Source of the DNA: Clostridia bacterium
GTDB lineage: Bacteria > Bacillota_A > Clostridia > Oscillospirales > CAG-382
Length of the DNA: 18,305 bases
Reading direction: 5' to 3'
Assembly (NCBI GenBank): GCA_017517985.1
Contig: JAFWWX010000447.1
Location: forward strand, 1-18,305
A model generated the notes under the pieces. That model was not told the origin of the DNA. It saw only the letters and a list, made by a program, of their open reading frames with translations, and did no database searches. Position 1 is the first letter of the stretch. Every line of letters starts with the position of its first letter. A program made the position numbers and the translations under genes. Positions 1-7,805 of this stretch are shown here, one piece after another.

Positions 1-1260
1 AAGAACAACACCAACTATAATGATTACAGAAGAACCACCGAAGGTGAAGGACTGGAACGCCGGATTTACAGCACCGAGAATAAAGGGGATAATTGCAATT
101 ACACCGATGGAGAACGCACCGATAAGTGTTACCTTATTAAGGCTTCTCTGGATGTAACCTGCAGTATCCTTGCCGGGACGGATGCCCGGAATTGTTCCGC
201 CGTTCTTCTTAAGGTTGTTGGATACTTCAATAGGATTGAAGGAAATCGCAACATAGAAGTAAGCGAAAGCAATTATGAGAAGGAAGAATATTGCCATATA
301 GATAGGTCCTCTCTGAGAGAGCCAGTTCTTATAGAATGACATCTCAGCAAACTTAGGAACAAACATAGCAATTGTCTGGGGGATAGAAACTATCGCACTC
401 GCAAAGATGATGGGCATTACGCCTGTCATATTGACCTTTAGAGGAAGGAATGAGTTCTGTCCGCCATACATTTTTCTTCCCACCTGACGCTTAGCGTACT
501 GAACCGGGATTCTACGCTCTGCGTTGGTGATATAAACGATAAACCACATTGTAGCAACTGTGATAATTGCTGCAATAAGTGTAACAACCCAGCTCTGAGC
601 CATAAGACCTGCGAACTGTCCGGGGAGAGATGCAACGATGTTTGCAAAGAGGATTACGGAAATACCGTTACCCATACCGTGTTCGTTAATCTGTTCGCCG
701 AGCCACATAATAATGGATGCGCCGGCACAGTAGGACACGATAATAACAATAGCTGCGAACCAGTTGTCTCTGTATTCACCAAGGAAGCCATAATCAGGAG
801 TACCTGCAGCTGTCCAACCGGTCTGTGTGTTGTTAAGGAATGTCCAGTATCCGAATGCTGTTACGAGAGCAAGGAGTACTGTTACATATCTTGTGATGGA
901 AGCAATCTTCTTTCTGCCTTCCTCGCCCTGCTGACTAAGTCTTTCAAGAGCGGGGATTGCGATTGAGAGAAGCTGCATAATAATTGATGCGTTAATATAG
1001 GGTGAAATTGAAAGTGCAAACAGTGTTGCTCTTGAGAAAGCATCACCTGACATCAGGTTGAAATACTGGAAAAGCATATTCACACTCTGTTCAGCACCAT
1101 CACCCGCTGCGGGGTTGAAGAATGCCTGAAGTGCGCTAGCATTTACGAAAGGTACGGGAATAGCTGCACCAATACGGTAAACAACAAGTATAAAAAGTGT
1201 AAAGAGAAGACTCTTTCTAATACCTTCTACCTTCCATGCGTTTTTCAGTGTCTGCAGCAT
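1..1260 (-). CDS. secY: Protein translocase subunit SecY (3' end cut by window edge)
   Basis: This is the channel-forming subunit of the SecYEG translocon, which moves unfolded proteins across or into the cytoplasmic membrane. The frame is open for 420 codons from ATG 1258-1260 to base 1 with no stop. The start MLQTLKNAWKVEGIRKSLLF and the hydrophobic run RIGAAIPVPF fit the first SecY membrane segment. The last visible stretch, SFTFGGSSVIIIVGVVL, matches the final membrane helix, so I estimate only 10-25 C-terminal residues are missing. The start lies 1 base past the rplO stop, and its ribosome-binding site (AGAGGTGA) lies inside the end of rplO, so translation is probably coupled. Position after rplO is standard for the spc operon. 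Confidence 0.97.
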   Translation of the reverse strand, partial: MLQTLKNAWKVEGIRKSLLFTLFILVVYRIGAAIPVPFVNASALQAFFNPAAGDGAEQSVNMLFQYFNLMSGDAFSRATLFALSISPYINASIIMQLLSIAIPALERLSQQGEEGRKKIASITRYVTVLLALVTAFGYWTFLNNTQTGWTAAGTPDYGFLGEYRDNWFAAIVIIVSYCAGASIIMWLGEQINEHGMGNGISVILFANIVASLPGQFAGLMAQSWVVTLIAAIITVATMWFIVYITNAERRIPVQYAKRQVGRKMYGGQNSFLPLKVNMTGVMPIIFASAIVSIPQTIAMFVPKFAEMSFYKNWLSQRGPIYMAIFFLLIIAFAYFYVAISFNPIEVSNNLKKNGGTIPGIRPGKDTAGYIQRSLNKVTLIGAFSIGVIAIIPFILGAVNPAFQSFTFGGSSVIIIVGVVL

Positions 1261-1261
1261 T

Positions 1262-1705
1262 TCAAATCACCTCTGCCTTTCCGCCGGCAGCTTCGATTTT
1301 AGCCTTCGCCGAAGCGGAGAATACATTAGCTTTTACCGTAAGCTTTTTGGTGATTTCGCCGTTTCCGAGAACCTTTACGCCGGAGAGTGTATCCTTGATG
1401 ATACCTTCTGCAACGAGAGTTTCAACGGTAACTTCTGCACCATCTTCAAATCTGTCAAGAGCGTCTACGTTAATTATAGCGTATACCTTCTTGAACATAT
1501 CATTTGTAAAGCCTCTCTTGGGGAGTCTTCTATACATAGGAATCTGACCGCCTTCAAAGCCGGGGCGTACACCGCCACCGCTTCTTGCGTTCTGACCCTT
1601 GTGACCTTTACCTGCAGTCTTACCATTACCGGAGCCGGGGCCTCTGCCCTTTCTCCAAGCCTTTTCACTGGAACCTGCAGCGGGTGTAAGTTCATGAAGC
1701 TTCAT
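1262..1705 (-). CDS. rplO: 50S ribosomal protein L15
   Basis: L15 is a late-assembling large-subunit protein that contacts 23S rRNA through a long basic N-terminal extension. The 147-residue product starts [12 protein letters not shown] and carries the glycine- and basic-rich tract ([19 protein letters not shown]) that marks the family, then a globular C-terminal half. Length matches the bacterial norm of about 145. An AAAGGA ribosome-binding site lies upstream. The 68-nt gap from rpmD holds two hairpins, whereas the join to secY is almost seamless. An overlapping 73-residue frame inside it is a shadow. Confidence 0.98.
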   Translation of the reverse strand: MKLHELTPAAGSSEKAWRKGRGPGSGNGKTAGKGHKGQNARSGGGVRPGFEGGQIPMYRRLPKRGFTNDMFKKVYAIINVDALDRFEDGAEVTVETLVAEGIIKDTLSGVKVLGNGEITKKLTVKANVFSASAKAKIEAAGGKAEVI

Positions 1706-1724
1706 ATCTTTTCAATCCTTTCTT

Positions 1725-1770
1725 TGAATACATCCGTATTCAGAAATACTAAAGCGTTTTACGCTTTTAG
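1725..1770 (-). other. Two stem-loops between rpmD and rplO
   Basis: In mRNA sense, the first hairpin (1749-1770) pairs CTAAAAGCG with CGCTTTAG around a TAAAA loop, with one bulged A, and begins 3 nt after the rpmD stop codon. The second (1725-1742) is a perfect 7-bp stem, TGAATAC-GGAT-GTATTCA. Neither has a following T-run, so they do not look like terminators. The layout recurs in four other gaps of this operon. Confidence 0.6.
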
Positions 1771-1773
1771 GCA

Positions 1774-1953
1774 TTACACTTCTTCAGTTTCAATAAGGTA
1801 GCTGATAAGTGCGAGTTTGCCTTCTGTTGCAGCGTTCTTTACCTGAACGCTTGTATCGCCGATTTTGCGAAGTCCCATGGATTTCGCAGTAGCAATGTGG
1901 TTTTCCTTACGACCGATAAGGCTCTTTTTAAGTGTCACCTTGATATTTGCCAT
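1774..1953 (-). CDS. rpmD: 50S ribosomal protein L30
   Basis: L30 is a small large-subunit protein at the 23S rRNA surface. The 59-residue product, MANIKVTLKKSLIGRKENHI and onward, has the family's SLIGRKENHIATAKSMGLRK core. Its length is the usual 58-60. ATG at 1951-1953 follows a perfect AAAGGAGG site. The gene lies 20 nt downstream of rpsE and ends in TAA at 1774-1776. It is easily missed because it is under 60 codons. Its place between rpsE and rplO is the standard one. Confidence 0.96.
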   Translation of the reverse strand: MANIKVTLKKSLIGRKENHIATAKSMGLRKIGDTSVQVKNAATEGKLALISYLIETEEV

Positions 1954-1971
1954 TTTCTGCGTCCTCCTTTA

Positions 1972-2475
1972 TTACTTTGTGAGGTCTTTAGCGTTCTTGC
2001 CTCTTACCTTTGCAACTTCTTCAGCTGTTCTGAGGCTTGCAAGACCTGCGAATGTAGCCTTAACTACATTGATTTTGTTGTTGCTTCTGAGAGACTTTGC
2101 ACGGATGTCGCGGATTCCTGCAAGGTCAAGTACTGCACGGCAGGTTCCGCCTGCGATGATACCGGTACCTTCTGCAGCGGGCTTAATAAGCACTCTTGCT
2201 GCACCGTATTCGCCGATTACTTCGTGGGGGATTGATGTTCCCTTGAGGGAAACTGTAATCATATTTTTCTTTGCGTCTTCGATAGCCTTCTTAATAGCTT
2301 CAGGTACTTCTGCGGATTTACCTGTACCGTAGCCTATGTGGCCATTACGGTCGCCTACTACAACAACCGCTGCGAAACGCATTATACGACCGCCCTTTAC
2401 GGTCTTGGATACTCTTCTTGTGACAACGACTGTTTCTTCAAGATCGAGTGTAGCTGCGTCTATGTTCTTAGCCAT
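1972..2475 (-). CDS. rpsE: 30S ribosomal protein S5
   Basis: S5 is a small-subunit protein near the decoding centre that supports accuracy and the mRNA-entry helicase activity. The 167-residue product has the N-terminal double-stranded-RNA-binding fold (roughly residues 12-80) with KGGR at 27-30 and [22 protein letters not shown] after it, then the C-terminal S5 domain. The KGGR loop is where spectinomycin-resistance changes occur in other bacteria. Here it looks like the ordinary sensitive form (inference). The ribosome-binding site TAAGGAGGT overlaps the rplR stop codon, so the two are probably translationally coupled. Confidence 0.98.
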   Translation of the reverse strand: MAKNIDAATLDLEETVVVTRRVSKTVKGGRIMRFAAVVVVGDRNGHIGYGTGKSAEVPEAIKKAIEDAKKNMITVSLKGTSIPHEVIGEYGAARVLIKPAAEGTGIIAGGTCRAVLDLAGIRDIRAKSLRSNNKINVVKATFAGLASLRTAEEVAKVRGKNAKDLTK

Positions 2476-2487
2476 TGGTAAACCTCC

Positions 2488-2847
2488 TTAGAATTTAAGT
2501 CCTGCTTCTCTTGCACCATCTGCGAGAGCTGCGATACGACCGTGATAGAGATAGCCGCCTCTGTCGAAAACAACTTCCTCAATTCCCTTTTCGAGTGCTC
2601 TCTTTGCAGCGAGCTCTCCAACCTTCTTAGCATCTTCCTTGTTGCCGCCGTTCTTTCCGAACTCTTTTTCAACGCTGGATGCTGTTACGAGTGTTTTACC
2701 GCAGGTGTCATCAATAATCTGAACATAGATATTGTTGAGTGAGCGATATACGCAAAGACGGGGGCGAGCTGCTGTGCCGGAAATCTTAGCGCGCACTCTG
2801 ATGTGTCTCTTTTTTCTCTGAGCGTTTGCATCTTTTCTTGATACCAT
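2488..2847 (-). CDS. rplR: 50S ribosomal protein L18
   Basis: L18 binds 5S rRNA and with L5 builds the central protuberance of the large subunit. The 119-residue product has the basic N-terminus [20 protein letters not shown], the family signature [20 protein letters not shown], and the C-terminal end [20 protein letters not shown] followed by EAGLKF. The length is typical. It sits 21 nt after rplF, and its TAA is part of the rpsE ribosome-binding site. Overlapping 70- and 76-residue frames on the same strand are shadows. Confidence 0.98.
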   Translation of the reverse strand: MVSRKDANAQRKKRHIRVRAKISGTAARPRLCVYRSLNNIYVQIIDDTCGKTLVTASSVEKEFGKNGGNKEDAKKVGELAAKRALEKGIEEVVFDRGGYLYHGRIAALADGAREAGLKF

Positions 2848-2868
2848 TTTGCTTTACTCTCCTTCCCG

Positions 2869-3402
2869 TTATTTGCCGGCCTTACCGGATTTACGTCTGA
2901 TGTGTTCTCCCACATACTTAACGCCCTTACCGTGGTAGGGTTCCGGAGGTCTCTTGCTTCTTATTTCCGCTGCTACCTGACCAACCTTCTGCTTGTCAGC
3001 GCCGGAAACTGTTATCTTAAGATCCTGAACTTCAAACTTGATGCCTTCAGGCTGTGCCATCTCAATCTTATGAGAGTAGCCGAGTTCGAGAACAAGCTTT
3101 GTGCCTGCCATAGATACTCTGTAACCTACACCAACAATTTCAAGTTCCTTCTTGTAACCATTTGTTACGCCCTCAACCATATTTGCGATGAGAGTTCTTG
3201 TAAGACCGTGAAGTGACTTGTGAGCCTTTGCTTCGGAAGGTCTTTCAACTGTAATTACACCGGGCTCTGTCTTGATAATCATATCAGGATGGAAAGCCTG
3301 TGTAAGAGTACCGTTTGCGCCCTTAACTGTAAGAGTTGCACCGTCGAGCTTAACTTCTACGCCAGCAGGAACGGTTATGGGCATTCTACCGATTCTTGAC
3401 AT
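2869..3402 (-). CDS. rplF: 50S ribosomal protein L6
   Basis: L6 sits near the sarcin-ricin loop of 23S rRNA. It consists of two repeats of the same fold, roughly residues 1-80 and 81-177. The product starts MSRIGRMPITVPAGVEV and ends with the conserved segment PEPYHGKGVKYVGEHIRRK plus a basic tail SGKAGK, at the normal length of 177. The ribosome-binding site is AGGAG at about 3410. The gap before it, from rpsH, is 194 nt, very long for this operon and rich in hairpins. Confidence 0.98.
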   Translation of the reverse strand: MSRIGRMPITVPAGVEVKLDGATLTVKGANGTLTQAFHPDMIIKTEPGVITVERPSEAKAHKSLHGLTRTLIANMVEGVTNGYKKELEIVGVGYRVSMAGTKLVLELGYSHKIEMAQPEGIKFEVQDLKITVSGADKQKVGQVAAEIRSKRPPEPYHGKGVKYVGEHIRRKSGKAGK

Positions 3403-3596
3403 ATTTTTTCTCCTAATTCTTTATTTTTGAGATTACATATACGCCTTTTCTGTCTATTGCAACGCATACGGGTGATTTCTCACCGTTTTGCCAACAGTTA
3501 CTAAAAATCGTACTGACCTTTACAACTGTTAACTTGTTTTTTAGAAGTTTGCGCTGAAAGCGGAAACTTCAGATGGAAAAAATTCGCAAGAATTTT
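3403..3596 (-). other. Structured 194-nt spacer between rpsH and rplF
   Basis: There is no convincing gene here. In mRNA sense four stem-loops follow one another. First is AAAAAATTC-TTGC-GAATTTTTT (3577-3598), which overlaps the rpsH stop. Second is GAAGTTT/AAACTTC with an inner CGCT/AGCG stem (3544-3570). Third is AACAGTT/AACTGTT with a 24-nt loop (3493-3530). Fourth is GGTGA-GAAA-TCACC, a stem closed by a GNRA tetraloop (3471-3484). The first could act as a weak terminator or processing site. The last lies about 65 nt ahead of the rplF start. Confidence 0.6.
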
Positions 3597-3992
3597 TTAC
3601 CATATGAATGCAAGAACTTCGCCACCTACGTGTTCTCTTCTTGCCTTCTTGTCTGTCATAATTCCCTTAGATGTAGATACGATTGCTGTACCGAGACCCT
3701 TCATAACGGAAGGCATATCTTCACAGCCTGCGTAAATTCTAAGACCGGGCTTAGATACACGCTTAAGACACTGAATTACGGGCTTCTTTGCGATGTACTT
3801 GAGGGTAATTCTGATGATACCATGCTTGCCGTCTTCGATTATCTGATAGCCTGCTACATATCCTTCTTCGCAGAGGATGTCAGCGATAGCTTTCTTTGTG
3901 CCCGAAGCGGGAATATCTACTGTTTCGTGCTTTGCGGAGCTTGCGTTACGAATACGAGTAAGCATATCCGCAATAACGTCTGTTATCTGCAT
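3597..3992 (-). CDS. rpsH: 30S ribosomal protein S8
   Basis: S8 is a primary 16S rRNA-binding protein of the central domain and, in E. coli, the translational repressor of the spc operon. The 131-residue product starts [20 protein letters not shown]. Its C-terminal half carries the conserved [20 protein letters not shown] (the STSxG..DxxAR signature). The length is normal. AAGGAGG lies 7 nt before the ATG. An 88-nt gap with hairpins separates it from the S14 gene, and the longest gap of the spc part (194 nt) follows it. Confidence 0.98.
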   Translation of the reverse strand: MQITDVIADMLTRIRNASSAKHETVDIPASGTKKAIADILCEEGYVAGYQIIEDGKHGIIRITLKYIAKKPVIQCLKRVSKPGLRIYAGCEDMPSVMKGLGTAIVSTSKGIMTDKKARREHVGGEVLAFIW

Positions 3993-4025
3993 TGTAAAGC
4001 CTCCTTAATGCTTTTTCAATAAGGT

Positions 4026-4069
4026 ACGGTTTCCGTTTTCCGGACTACGACCTATTATTTTTTGATAAT
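4026..4069 (-). other. Weak stem-loops between rpsN and rpsH
   Basis: The 88-nt spacer 3993-4080 holds an AT-only stem, ATTAT-CAAAAA-ATAAT (4054-4069), 11 nt after the S14 stop. It also holds a short ACGG-AAA-CCGT hairpin (4026-4036) that competes with an overlapping CCGG/CGG pairing. These are weaker than the paired hairpins elsewhere in the operon. Confidence 0.4.
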
Positions 4070-4080
4070 CCTTTATGGAA

Positions 4081-4266
4081 TTACCAGCTTGCCTTTCTTA
4101 CGCCGGGAATCTGTCCCTTGTATGCAAGCTCACTGAAGCAGATACGGCAGATGCCGTACTTTCTCATATAAGCATGGGGGCGGCCGCAAATTTTGCATCT
4201 GTTATATTCACGTGTAGAGAACTTCTGCTCCTTCTGCTGCTTTAAAACCATTGACTTTCTTGCCAT
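4081..4266 (-). CDS. rpsN: 30S ribosomal protein S14, zinc-binding type
   Basis: S14 is a late-assembling protein of the 30S head. At 61 residues this is the short zinc form (also called rpsZ or S14 type Z), with ligands C24, C27, C40 and C43 in CKIC-12-CRIC. The C-terminus PGVRKASW is the standard ending. It is the constitutive copy of the spc operon, between rplE and rpsH. Zinc-independent paralogues exist in many Firmicutes, but none is in this window. The ribosome-binding site is an imperfect GAGGGG. Confidence 0.97.
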   Translation of the reverse strand: MARKSMVLKQQKEQKFSTREYNRCKICGRPHAYMRKYGICRICFSELAYKGQIPGVRKASW

Positions 4267-4284
4267 AATTCTTTACCCCTCTTA

Positions 4285-4824
4285 TTACTTTGCGAACGGA
4301 GCCCCCATAAGAGCGAGAAGCTCTCTTGCGTGTTCGTCGTTTGTAGCTGTTGTAACTATTGCGATGTCCATACCTCTAATTGCATCAATCTTATCATATT
4401 CGATTTCGGGGAATATGAGCTGTTCCTTGAGACCGAGAGAGTAGTTTCCTCTGCCGTCGAAGGAGTCGGGATTGATACCCTTGAAGTCACGAACTCTCGG
4501 AAGTGCGAGGTTGAAGAGTCTGTCGAGGAATTCGTACATTCTTTCGCCTCTGAGAGTTACCTTTGCGCCGAGCTTCATGCCCTGACGGATTTTGAAGTTA
4601 GCTACGGATTTCTTTGCAACTGTAGCAACTGCCTTCTGACCTGTGATGATTCCGAGGTCGTTTATGATGTTGTCGATAACCTTTGAGTTATCCTTAGCTT
4701 CGCCTGCGCCTACATTGATTACCACTTTATCAATCTTGGGAATCTGCATAGGGCTCTTGTATTCGAACTTCTTCATGAGGGCAGGTGCTGCTTCGTTCTT
4801 ATAAAGCTCTGTAAGTCTAGCCAT
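4285..4824 (-). CDS. rplE: 50S ribosomal protein L5
   Basis: L5 binds 5S rRNA and forms part of the central protuberance and the B1b intersubunit bridge. The 179-residue product has the conserved [14 protein letters not shown] near residue 30, [19 protein letters not shown] in the middle, and [19 protein letters not shown] near the end. Length equals the family norm. The GGGAGG site is followed by ATGTAA and then the true ATG. The tiny ATG-TAA is too close to the site to be used and I treat it as chance. Confidence 0.98.
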   Translation of the reverse strand: MARLTELYKNEAAPALMKKFEYKSPMQIPKIDKVVINVGAGEAKDNSKVIDNIINDLGIITGQKAVATVAKKSVANFKIRQGMKLGAKVTLRGERMYEFLDRLFNLALPRVRDFKGINPDSFDGRGNYSLGLKEQLIFPEIEYDKIDAIRGMDIAIVTTATNDEHARELLALMGAPFAK

Positions 4825-4842
4825 TTTACATTACCTCCCTAA

Positions 4843-5184
4843 TTAAAGTTCTGTGCCGCACTTTTTGCAAACGCGAACTTTGGAGCCGTCAGCAAGGATA
4901 TTGTGACCAACTCTAACACCGTGCTTACACTTGGGGCATACAACCATTGCCTTGGAAGCGTAGAAAGCGCCTTCTGCCTGAATTCTGCCGCCTTCTTCGC
5001 CTTCACGTCTGGGGCGTACATGCTTTGTTATCATATTAACGCCTTCAACAATTATCTTACCTTCTGCGGGAGATACTTCAAGAACCTTACCGGTCTTTCC
5101 CTTATCGTCGCCGGAGATGATTACTACGGTGTCGCCTGTACGAACGCCGAGCTTCTTCTGATATTTTGTGAGCTGCTTTGCCAT
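4843..5184 (-). CDS. rplX: 50S ribosomal protein L24 with zinc ribbon
   Basis: L24 is an assembly-initiator protein that binds the 5' domain of 23S rRNA near the exit tunnel. The N-terminal KOW motif lies around residues 14-34 (VRTGDTVVIISGDDKGKTG). The C-terminal part carries CPKC at 83-86 and CKKC at 106-109, an apparent zinc ribbon present in some but not all L24 proteins. Length is 113, slightly above the usual 100-105. Its AAGGAGG overlaps the rplN stop codon. Confidence 0.97.
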   Translation of the reverse strand: MAKQLTKYQKKLGVRTGDTVVIISGDDKGKTGKVLEVSPAEGKIIVEGVNMITKHVRPRREGEEGGRIQAEGAFYASKAMVVCPKCKHGVRVGHNILADGSKVRVCKKCGTEL

Positions 5185-5198
5185 CTTACGCGACCTCC

Positions 5199-5567
5199 TT
5201 AAAGTACTTCGGGAGCGAGGGAAAGGATTTTAAGGTAATCCTTTTCACGGAGCTCTCTTGCGATCGGTCCAAAGATACGTGTACCTCTGGGGTTCTTGTC
5301 TTCTTTTATAATTACGGCTGCATTTTCATCAAATCTGATGTAGCTGCCGTCTGCACGACGAAGGGGCTGCTTTGTTCTTACGACTACTGCCTTTACTACG
5401 TCACCTTTTTTAACAACACCGCCGGGTGTTGCCTTCTTGACTGCGCAAACGACTACGTCTCCGATTCTCGCATATCTTCTGCCTGTTCCGCCGAGCACAC
5501 GAATGCACATCATTTCCTTGGCGCCGGTGTTATCGGCAACCTTCATCATTGACTGCTGTTGTAACAT
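5199..5567 (-). CDS. rplN: 50S ribosomal protein L14
   Basis: L14 lies at the subunit interface and forms bridges B5 and B8 with 16S rRNA. It is also where the RsfS silencing factor docks in other bacteria. The 122-residue product, [20 protein letters not shown] and onward, has the signature [20 protein letters not shown] and the C-terminal [20 protein letters not shown]. The length is exact for the family. GGAGGA lies 8 nt before the ATG. A 128-nt spacer with paired hairpins separates it from rpsQ. Confidence 0.98.
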   Translation of the reverse strand: MLQQQSMMKVADNTGAKEMMCIRVLGGTGRRYARIGDVVVCAVKKATPGGVVKKGDVVKAVVVRTKQPLRRADGSYIRFDENAAVIIKEDKNPRGTRIFGPIARELREKDYLKILSLAPEVL

Positions 5568-5653
5568 TTCTTGTGTCCTCCATTATTATTACCTTACGTG
5601 TCTTTGCACGCAGGGCTCTTAAATTCTGTTAATTGAATATCGAATTGCTTTGC

Positions 5654-5697
5654 GAAGAATCCGAGGGACTCTTCAATTTTCAACCATGTTGAAAATT
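5654..5697 (-). other. Two abutting stem-loops between rpsQ and rplN
   Basis: In mRNA sense, AATTTTCAAC-ATG-GTTGAAAATT (5675-5697, 10 bp) overlaps the rpsQ stop codon. It is immediately followed by GAAGAGTCC-CTC-GGATTCTTC (5654-5674, 9 pairs with one G-U). No T-run follows. The remaining spacer, 5568-5653, holds no gene and no structure I would call. Confidence 0.65.
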
Positions 5698-5950
5698 ACT
5701 TTGCCTTTTCGATGATTCTAACAAGTCTCCAGTTCTTATCCTTGGAGAGAGGTCTTGTTTCCATAATTTCTACCTTGTCGCCGATGTTGCAAACGTTTTC
5801 TTCATCGTGAGCCTTAAACTTAACTGTTCTCTTGATGACTTTCTTGTAAAGCGGGTGCTTAACATTATCTTCGATGGCAACAACGATTGTCTTCTGCATC
5901 TTATTGCTTACGACACGACCAACTCTGGTCTTTCTGAGATTTCTTTCCAT
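5696..5950 (-). CDS. rpsQ: 30S ribosomal protein S17
   Basis: S17 is a primary 16S rRNA-binding protein of the 5' domain with an OB fold. The 84-residue product, [20 protein letters not shown] and onward, has the family signature [20 protein letters not shown] near its C-terminus. Length is normal. An AAGGAG site lies 9 nt upstream of the ATG. The gene sits 20 nt after rpmC. Confidence 0.98.
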   Translation of the reverse strand: MERNLRKTRVGRVVSNKMQKTIVVAIEDNVKHPLYKKVIKRTVKFKAHDEENVCNIGDKVEIMETRPLSKDKNWRLVRIIEKAK

Positions 5951-5970
5951 CTTACTTTACTCCTTCCCGC

Positions 5971-6165
5971 TTACGCCTGCTTTGCCTTTTCGGTGATTAC
6001 TGTGTGAATCTTGGCGATAGTCTTTTTTGTTTCAACAATCTTCTGAGGATTGTCAAGAGCGTTTATCGCGTGCTGAAAACGGAGGTTGAAGAGTTCTGCT
6101 TTCTGCTCCTTCAAAAGCTCCATAAGCTCAGCGGAAGATTTACTTCTGATTTCCGTTATTTTCAT
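5971..6165 (-). CDS. rpmC: 50S ribosomal protein L29
   Basis: L29 is a two-helix protein at the polypeptide exit tunnel, next to L23 and the binding site for trigger factor and SRP. The 64-residue product MKITEIRSKSSAELMELLKE is followed by the conserved AELFNLRFQHAINALDNPQK. It ends with a helix rich in lysine and isoleucine. Only 6 nt separate it from rplP. Its ribosome-binding site GAGGAGG lies inside the end of rplP. Confidence 0.98.
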   Translation of the reverse strand: MKITEIRSKSSAELMELLKEQKAELFNLRFQHAINALDNPQKIVETKKTIAKIHTVITEKAKQA

Positions 6166-6171
6166 AAAGCC

Positions 6172-6597
6172 TTATGCCTCCTCTACTGATTCTTCCTTCT
6201 TCACGAACTTACACTTAATAGGAAGCTTGTGAGAAGCAAGACGCATAGCCTCACGAGCAACTTCTTCGGAGATGCCATCCATCTCGAACATTACTCTGCC
6301 GGGCTTAACTACTGCTACCCAATATTCAGGTGAACCCTTACCGGAACCCATTCGAGTTTCAGCGGGCTTTTCTGTTACGGGCTTATCGGGGAATATCTTT
6401 ATCCAAACCTGACCGCCACGCTTGATGTATCTTGTCATAGCGATACGGGCAGCTTCTATCTGATTGCTTGTAATCCAGCCGGGTTCTGTTGCCTGAAGTC
6501 CGAAAAGACCGTTAGTAACTGTGTTACCACGCATTGCCTTACCCTTCATTCTGCCTCTGTGAACTCTTCTGAACTTTACTCTCTTCGGCATTAACAT
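6172..6597 (-). CDS. rplP: 50S ribosomal protein L16
   Basis: L16 organises the A-site region and central protuberance of the 50S subunit. The 141-residue product starts [20 protein letters not shown] and contains the conserved [20 protein letters not shown] that reaches toward the peptidyl transferase centre. I kept the first ATG rather than the third codon because the family usually begins ML(Q/L)PKR. Its first base overlaps the last base of the rpsC TAA (TAATG), so translation should be coupled. Confidence 0.97.
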   Translation of the reverse strand: MLMPKRVKFRRVHRGRMKGKAMRGNTVTNGLFGLQATEPGWITSNQIEAARIAMTRYIKRGGQVWIKIFPDKPVTEKPAETRMGSGKGSPEYWVAVVKPGRVMFEMDGISEEVAREAMRLASHKLPIKCKFVKKEESVEEA

Positions 6598-7322
6598 TAT
6601 TTAGCTCCCCCTTCCTTGTGATCTCTTCTTGCAGGACGGTCGCCGCGTCTGTCGTCACGTCTGTCACGTCTGGGTCTGTCCTTCTTTACTGTGGGAAGAA
6701 CTTCACCCTGGTAAATCCATACCTTGATACCGATTTTACCGTATGTGGTGTCAGCTTCTGCGAAGCCGTAGTTAATGTCTGCTCTGATTGTCTGAAGCGG
6801 AATTGTACCTTCGTGGTATGTTTCGCTTCTTGCGATTTCAGCACCGTTAAGACGGCCGGAGCAGCAAACCTTGATACCTCTTGCGCCGAGCTTCATTGTT
6901 CTGCCGATTGCCTGCTTCATTGCACGTCTGAATGCGATTCTGTTTTCAAGCTGAGAAGCTACGTTTTCTGCAACGAGCTGTGCGTCGAGATCAACGAACT
7001 TTACTTCTTCAACCTTGATTGCAACGTGTGAGCCTACGAAAGCGTCAACTTCCTTGTTGAGCTTTGTAAGTTCGTCGCCGCCCTTACCGATGATTGTGCC
7101 GGGCTTTGCGCAGTGAATTATCACCTTTACCTTGCCCTTGCCGTCTCTTTCGATTTCAATCTTCGGAACTCCTGTTTTCTTAAGCTTTTCCTTAAGCCAG
7201 GTTCTGAGCTTGTAGTCAGCTACAAGTGTATCACCGAATACTTCGTCCTTTACGAACCATCTGGAGTCCCAGTTCTTTATTACGCCCACGCGAAGACCGT
7301 GGGGATTGACCTTCTGTCCCAT
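6597..7322 (-). CDS. rpsC: 30S ribosomal protein S3 with charged C-terminal tail
   Basis: S3 forms the mRNA entry channel with S4 and S5. I start it at ATG 7320-7322 ([20 protein letters not shown]), the universal family start. A longer in-frame reading to 7400 adds 26 residues with no family match. The ribosome-binding site AAGGAGGA is 13-14 nt away, longer than usual. The KH domain shows GTIIGKGG at residues 75-82, and the C-terminal S3 domain ends near [16 protein letters not shown]. After it comes a tail of 29 residues (213-241) made almost only of K, R, D and G. The total of 241 is longer than the 218 of B. subtilis. Confidence 0.96.
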   Translation of the reverse strand: MGQKVNPHGLRVGVIKNWDSRWFVKDEVFGDTLVADYKLRTWLKEKLKKTGVPKIEIERDGKGKVKVIIHCAKPGTIIGKGGDELTKLNKEVDAFVGSHVAIKVEEVKFVDLDAQLVAENVASQLENRIAFRRAMKQAIGRTMKLGARGIKVCCSGRLNGAEIARSETYHEGTIPLQTIRADINYGFAEADTTYGKIGIKVWIYQGEVLPTVKKDRPRRDRRDDRRGDRPARRDHKEGGAK

Positions 7323-7352
7323 ATTTAGTTCTTTATCCTCCTTATAGACTTT

Positions 7353-7450
7353 GGCGTTATTACGCCTTTGAGGTTTATGCCCTGACACATTTAATGTCAT
7401 AGCGGGAAGTTTCCAACTGAAAACTTCATACGAAAAAGTTTACTTTTCGT
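7353..7450 (-). other. Four stem-loops between rplV and rpsC
   Basis: The 129-nt spacer 7323-7451 has no gene. In mRNA sense it shows ACGAAAAG/CTTTTTCGT with one bulge (7430-7450), right after the rplV stop. Then come GAAGTTT/AAACTTC with an 8-nt loop (7406-7427), TGACA/TGTCA (7383-7399) and GGCGT-AATA-ACGCC (7353-7366). The last lies about 8 nt ahead of the rpsC ribosome-binding site. Confidence 0.6.
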
Positions 7451-7451
7451 C

Positions 7452-7787
7452 TTATTCCTTTTCTGCCACTGCGAGGGTGATGTGAGAGCTTCTCTTGAGT
7501 ATTCTGAAAGCTCTGCCCTGTGCACGGGGCATAATTCTCTTGGCTGTTCTGCCGGGTGTTACAAAGCACTGAGAGATGTAAAGCTTTGTTACATCCATGC
7601 TTTTGTTGTTTTCGGCATTTGCCACAGCAGACTTGAGGAGCTTGAGTACAGGCTCCGAAGCTGCCTTTCTTGTATTCATGAGGATACCCATAGCTGTTGC
7701 TACGTCTTTGCCTCTTATAATATCAAGAACTACTTTAACTTTTCTGGGAGAAATTCTTAAATCATTAAGATAAGCCTTTGCTTCCAT
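7452..7787 (-). CDS. rplV: 50S ribosomal protein L22
   Basis: L22 binds all domains of 23S rRNA and sends a beta-hairpin into the exit tunnel. The 111-residue product MEAKAYLNDLRISPRKVKVV shows the family's RISPRKV motif. Its tunnel hairpin lies around PGRTAKRIMPRAQGRAFRIL (roughly residues 78-97), the site of erythromycin-resistance changes in other species. No unusual change is evident. AAAGGAGG precedes the ATG. Its upstream spacer folds strongly. Confidence 0.98.
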   Translation of the reverse strand: MEAKAYLNDLRISPRKVKVVLDIIRGKDVATAMGILMNTRKAASEPVLKLLKSAVANAENNKSMDVTKLYISQCFVTPGRTAKRIMPRAQGRAFRILKRSSHITLAVAEKE

Positions 7788-7805
7788 TTGTTATTATCCT
7801 CCTTT

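Noticed and set aside
4825..4842. A start-stop ATGTAA before rplE as a regulatory mini-ORF
   Set aside because: It begins 2 nt after the GGGAGG, too close for initiation, and is easily explained by chance.
7323..7400. A 26-residue N-terminal extension of S3
   Set aside because: The universal family start MGQKVNPHG begins at 7322. The extension has no similarity and would cover the hairpins and ribosome-binding site.
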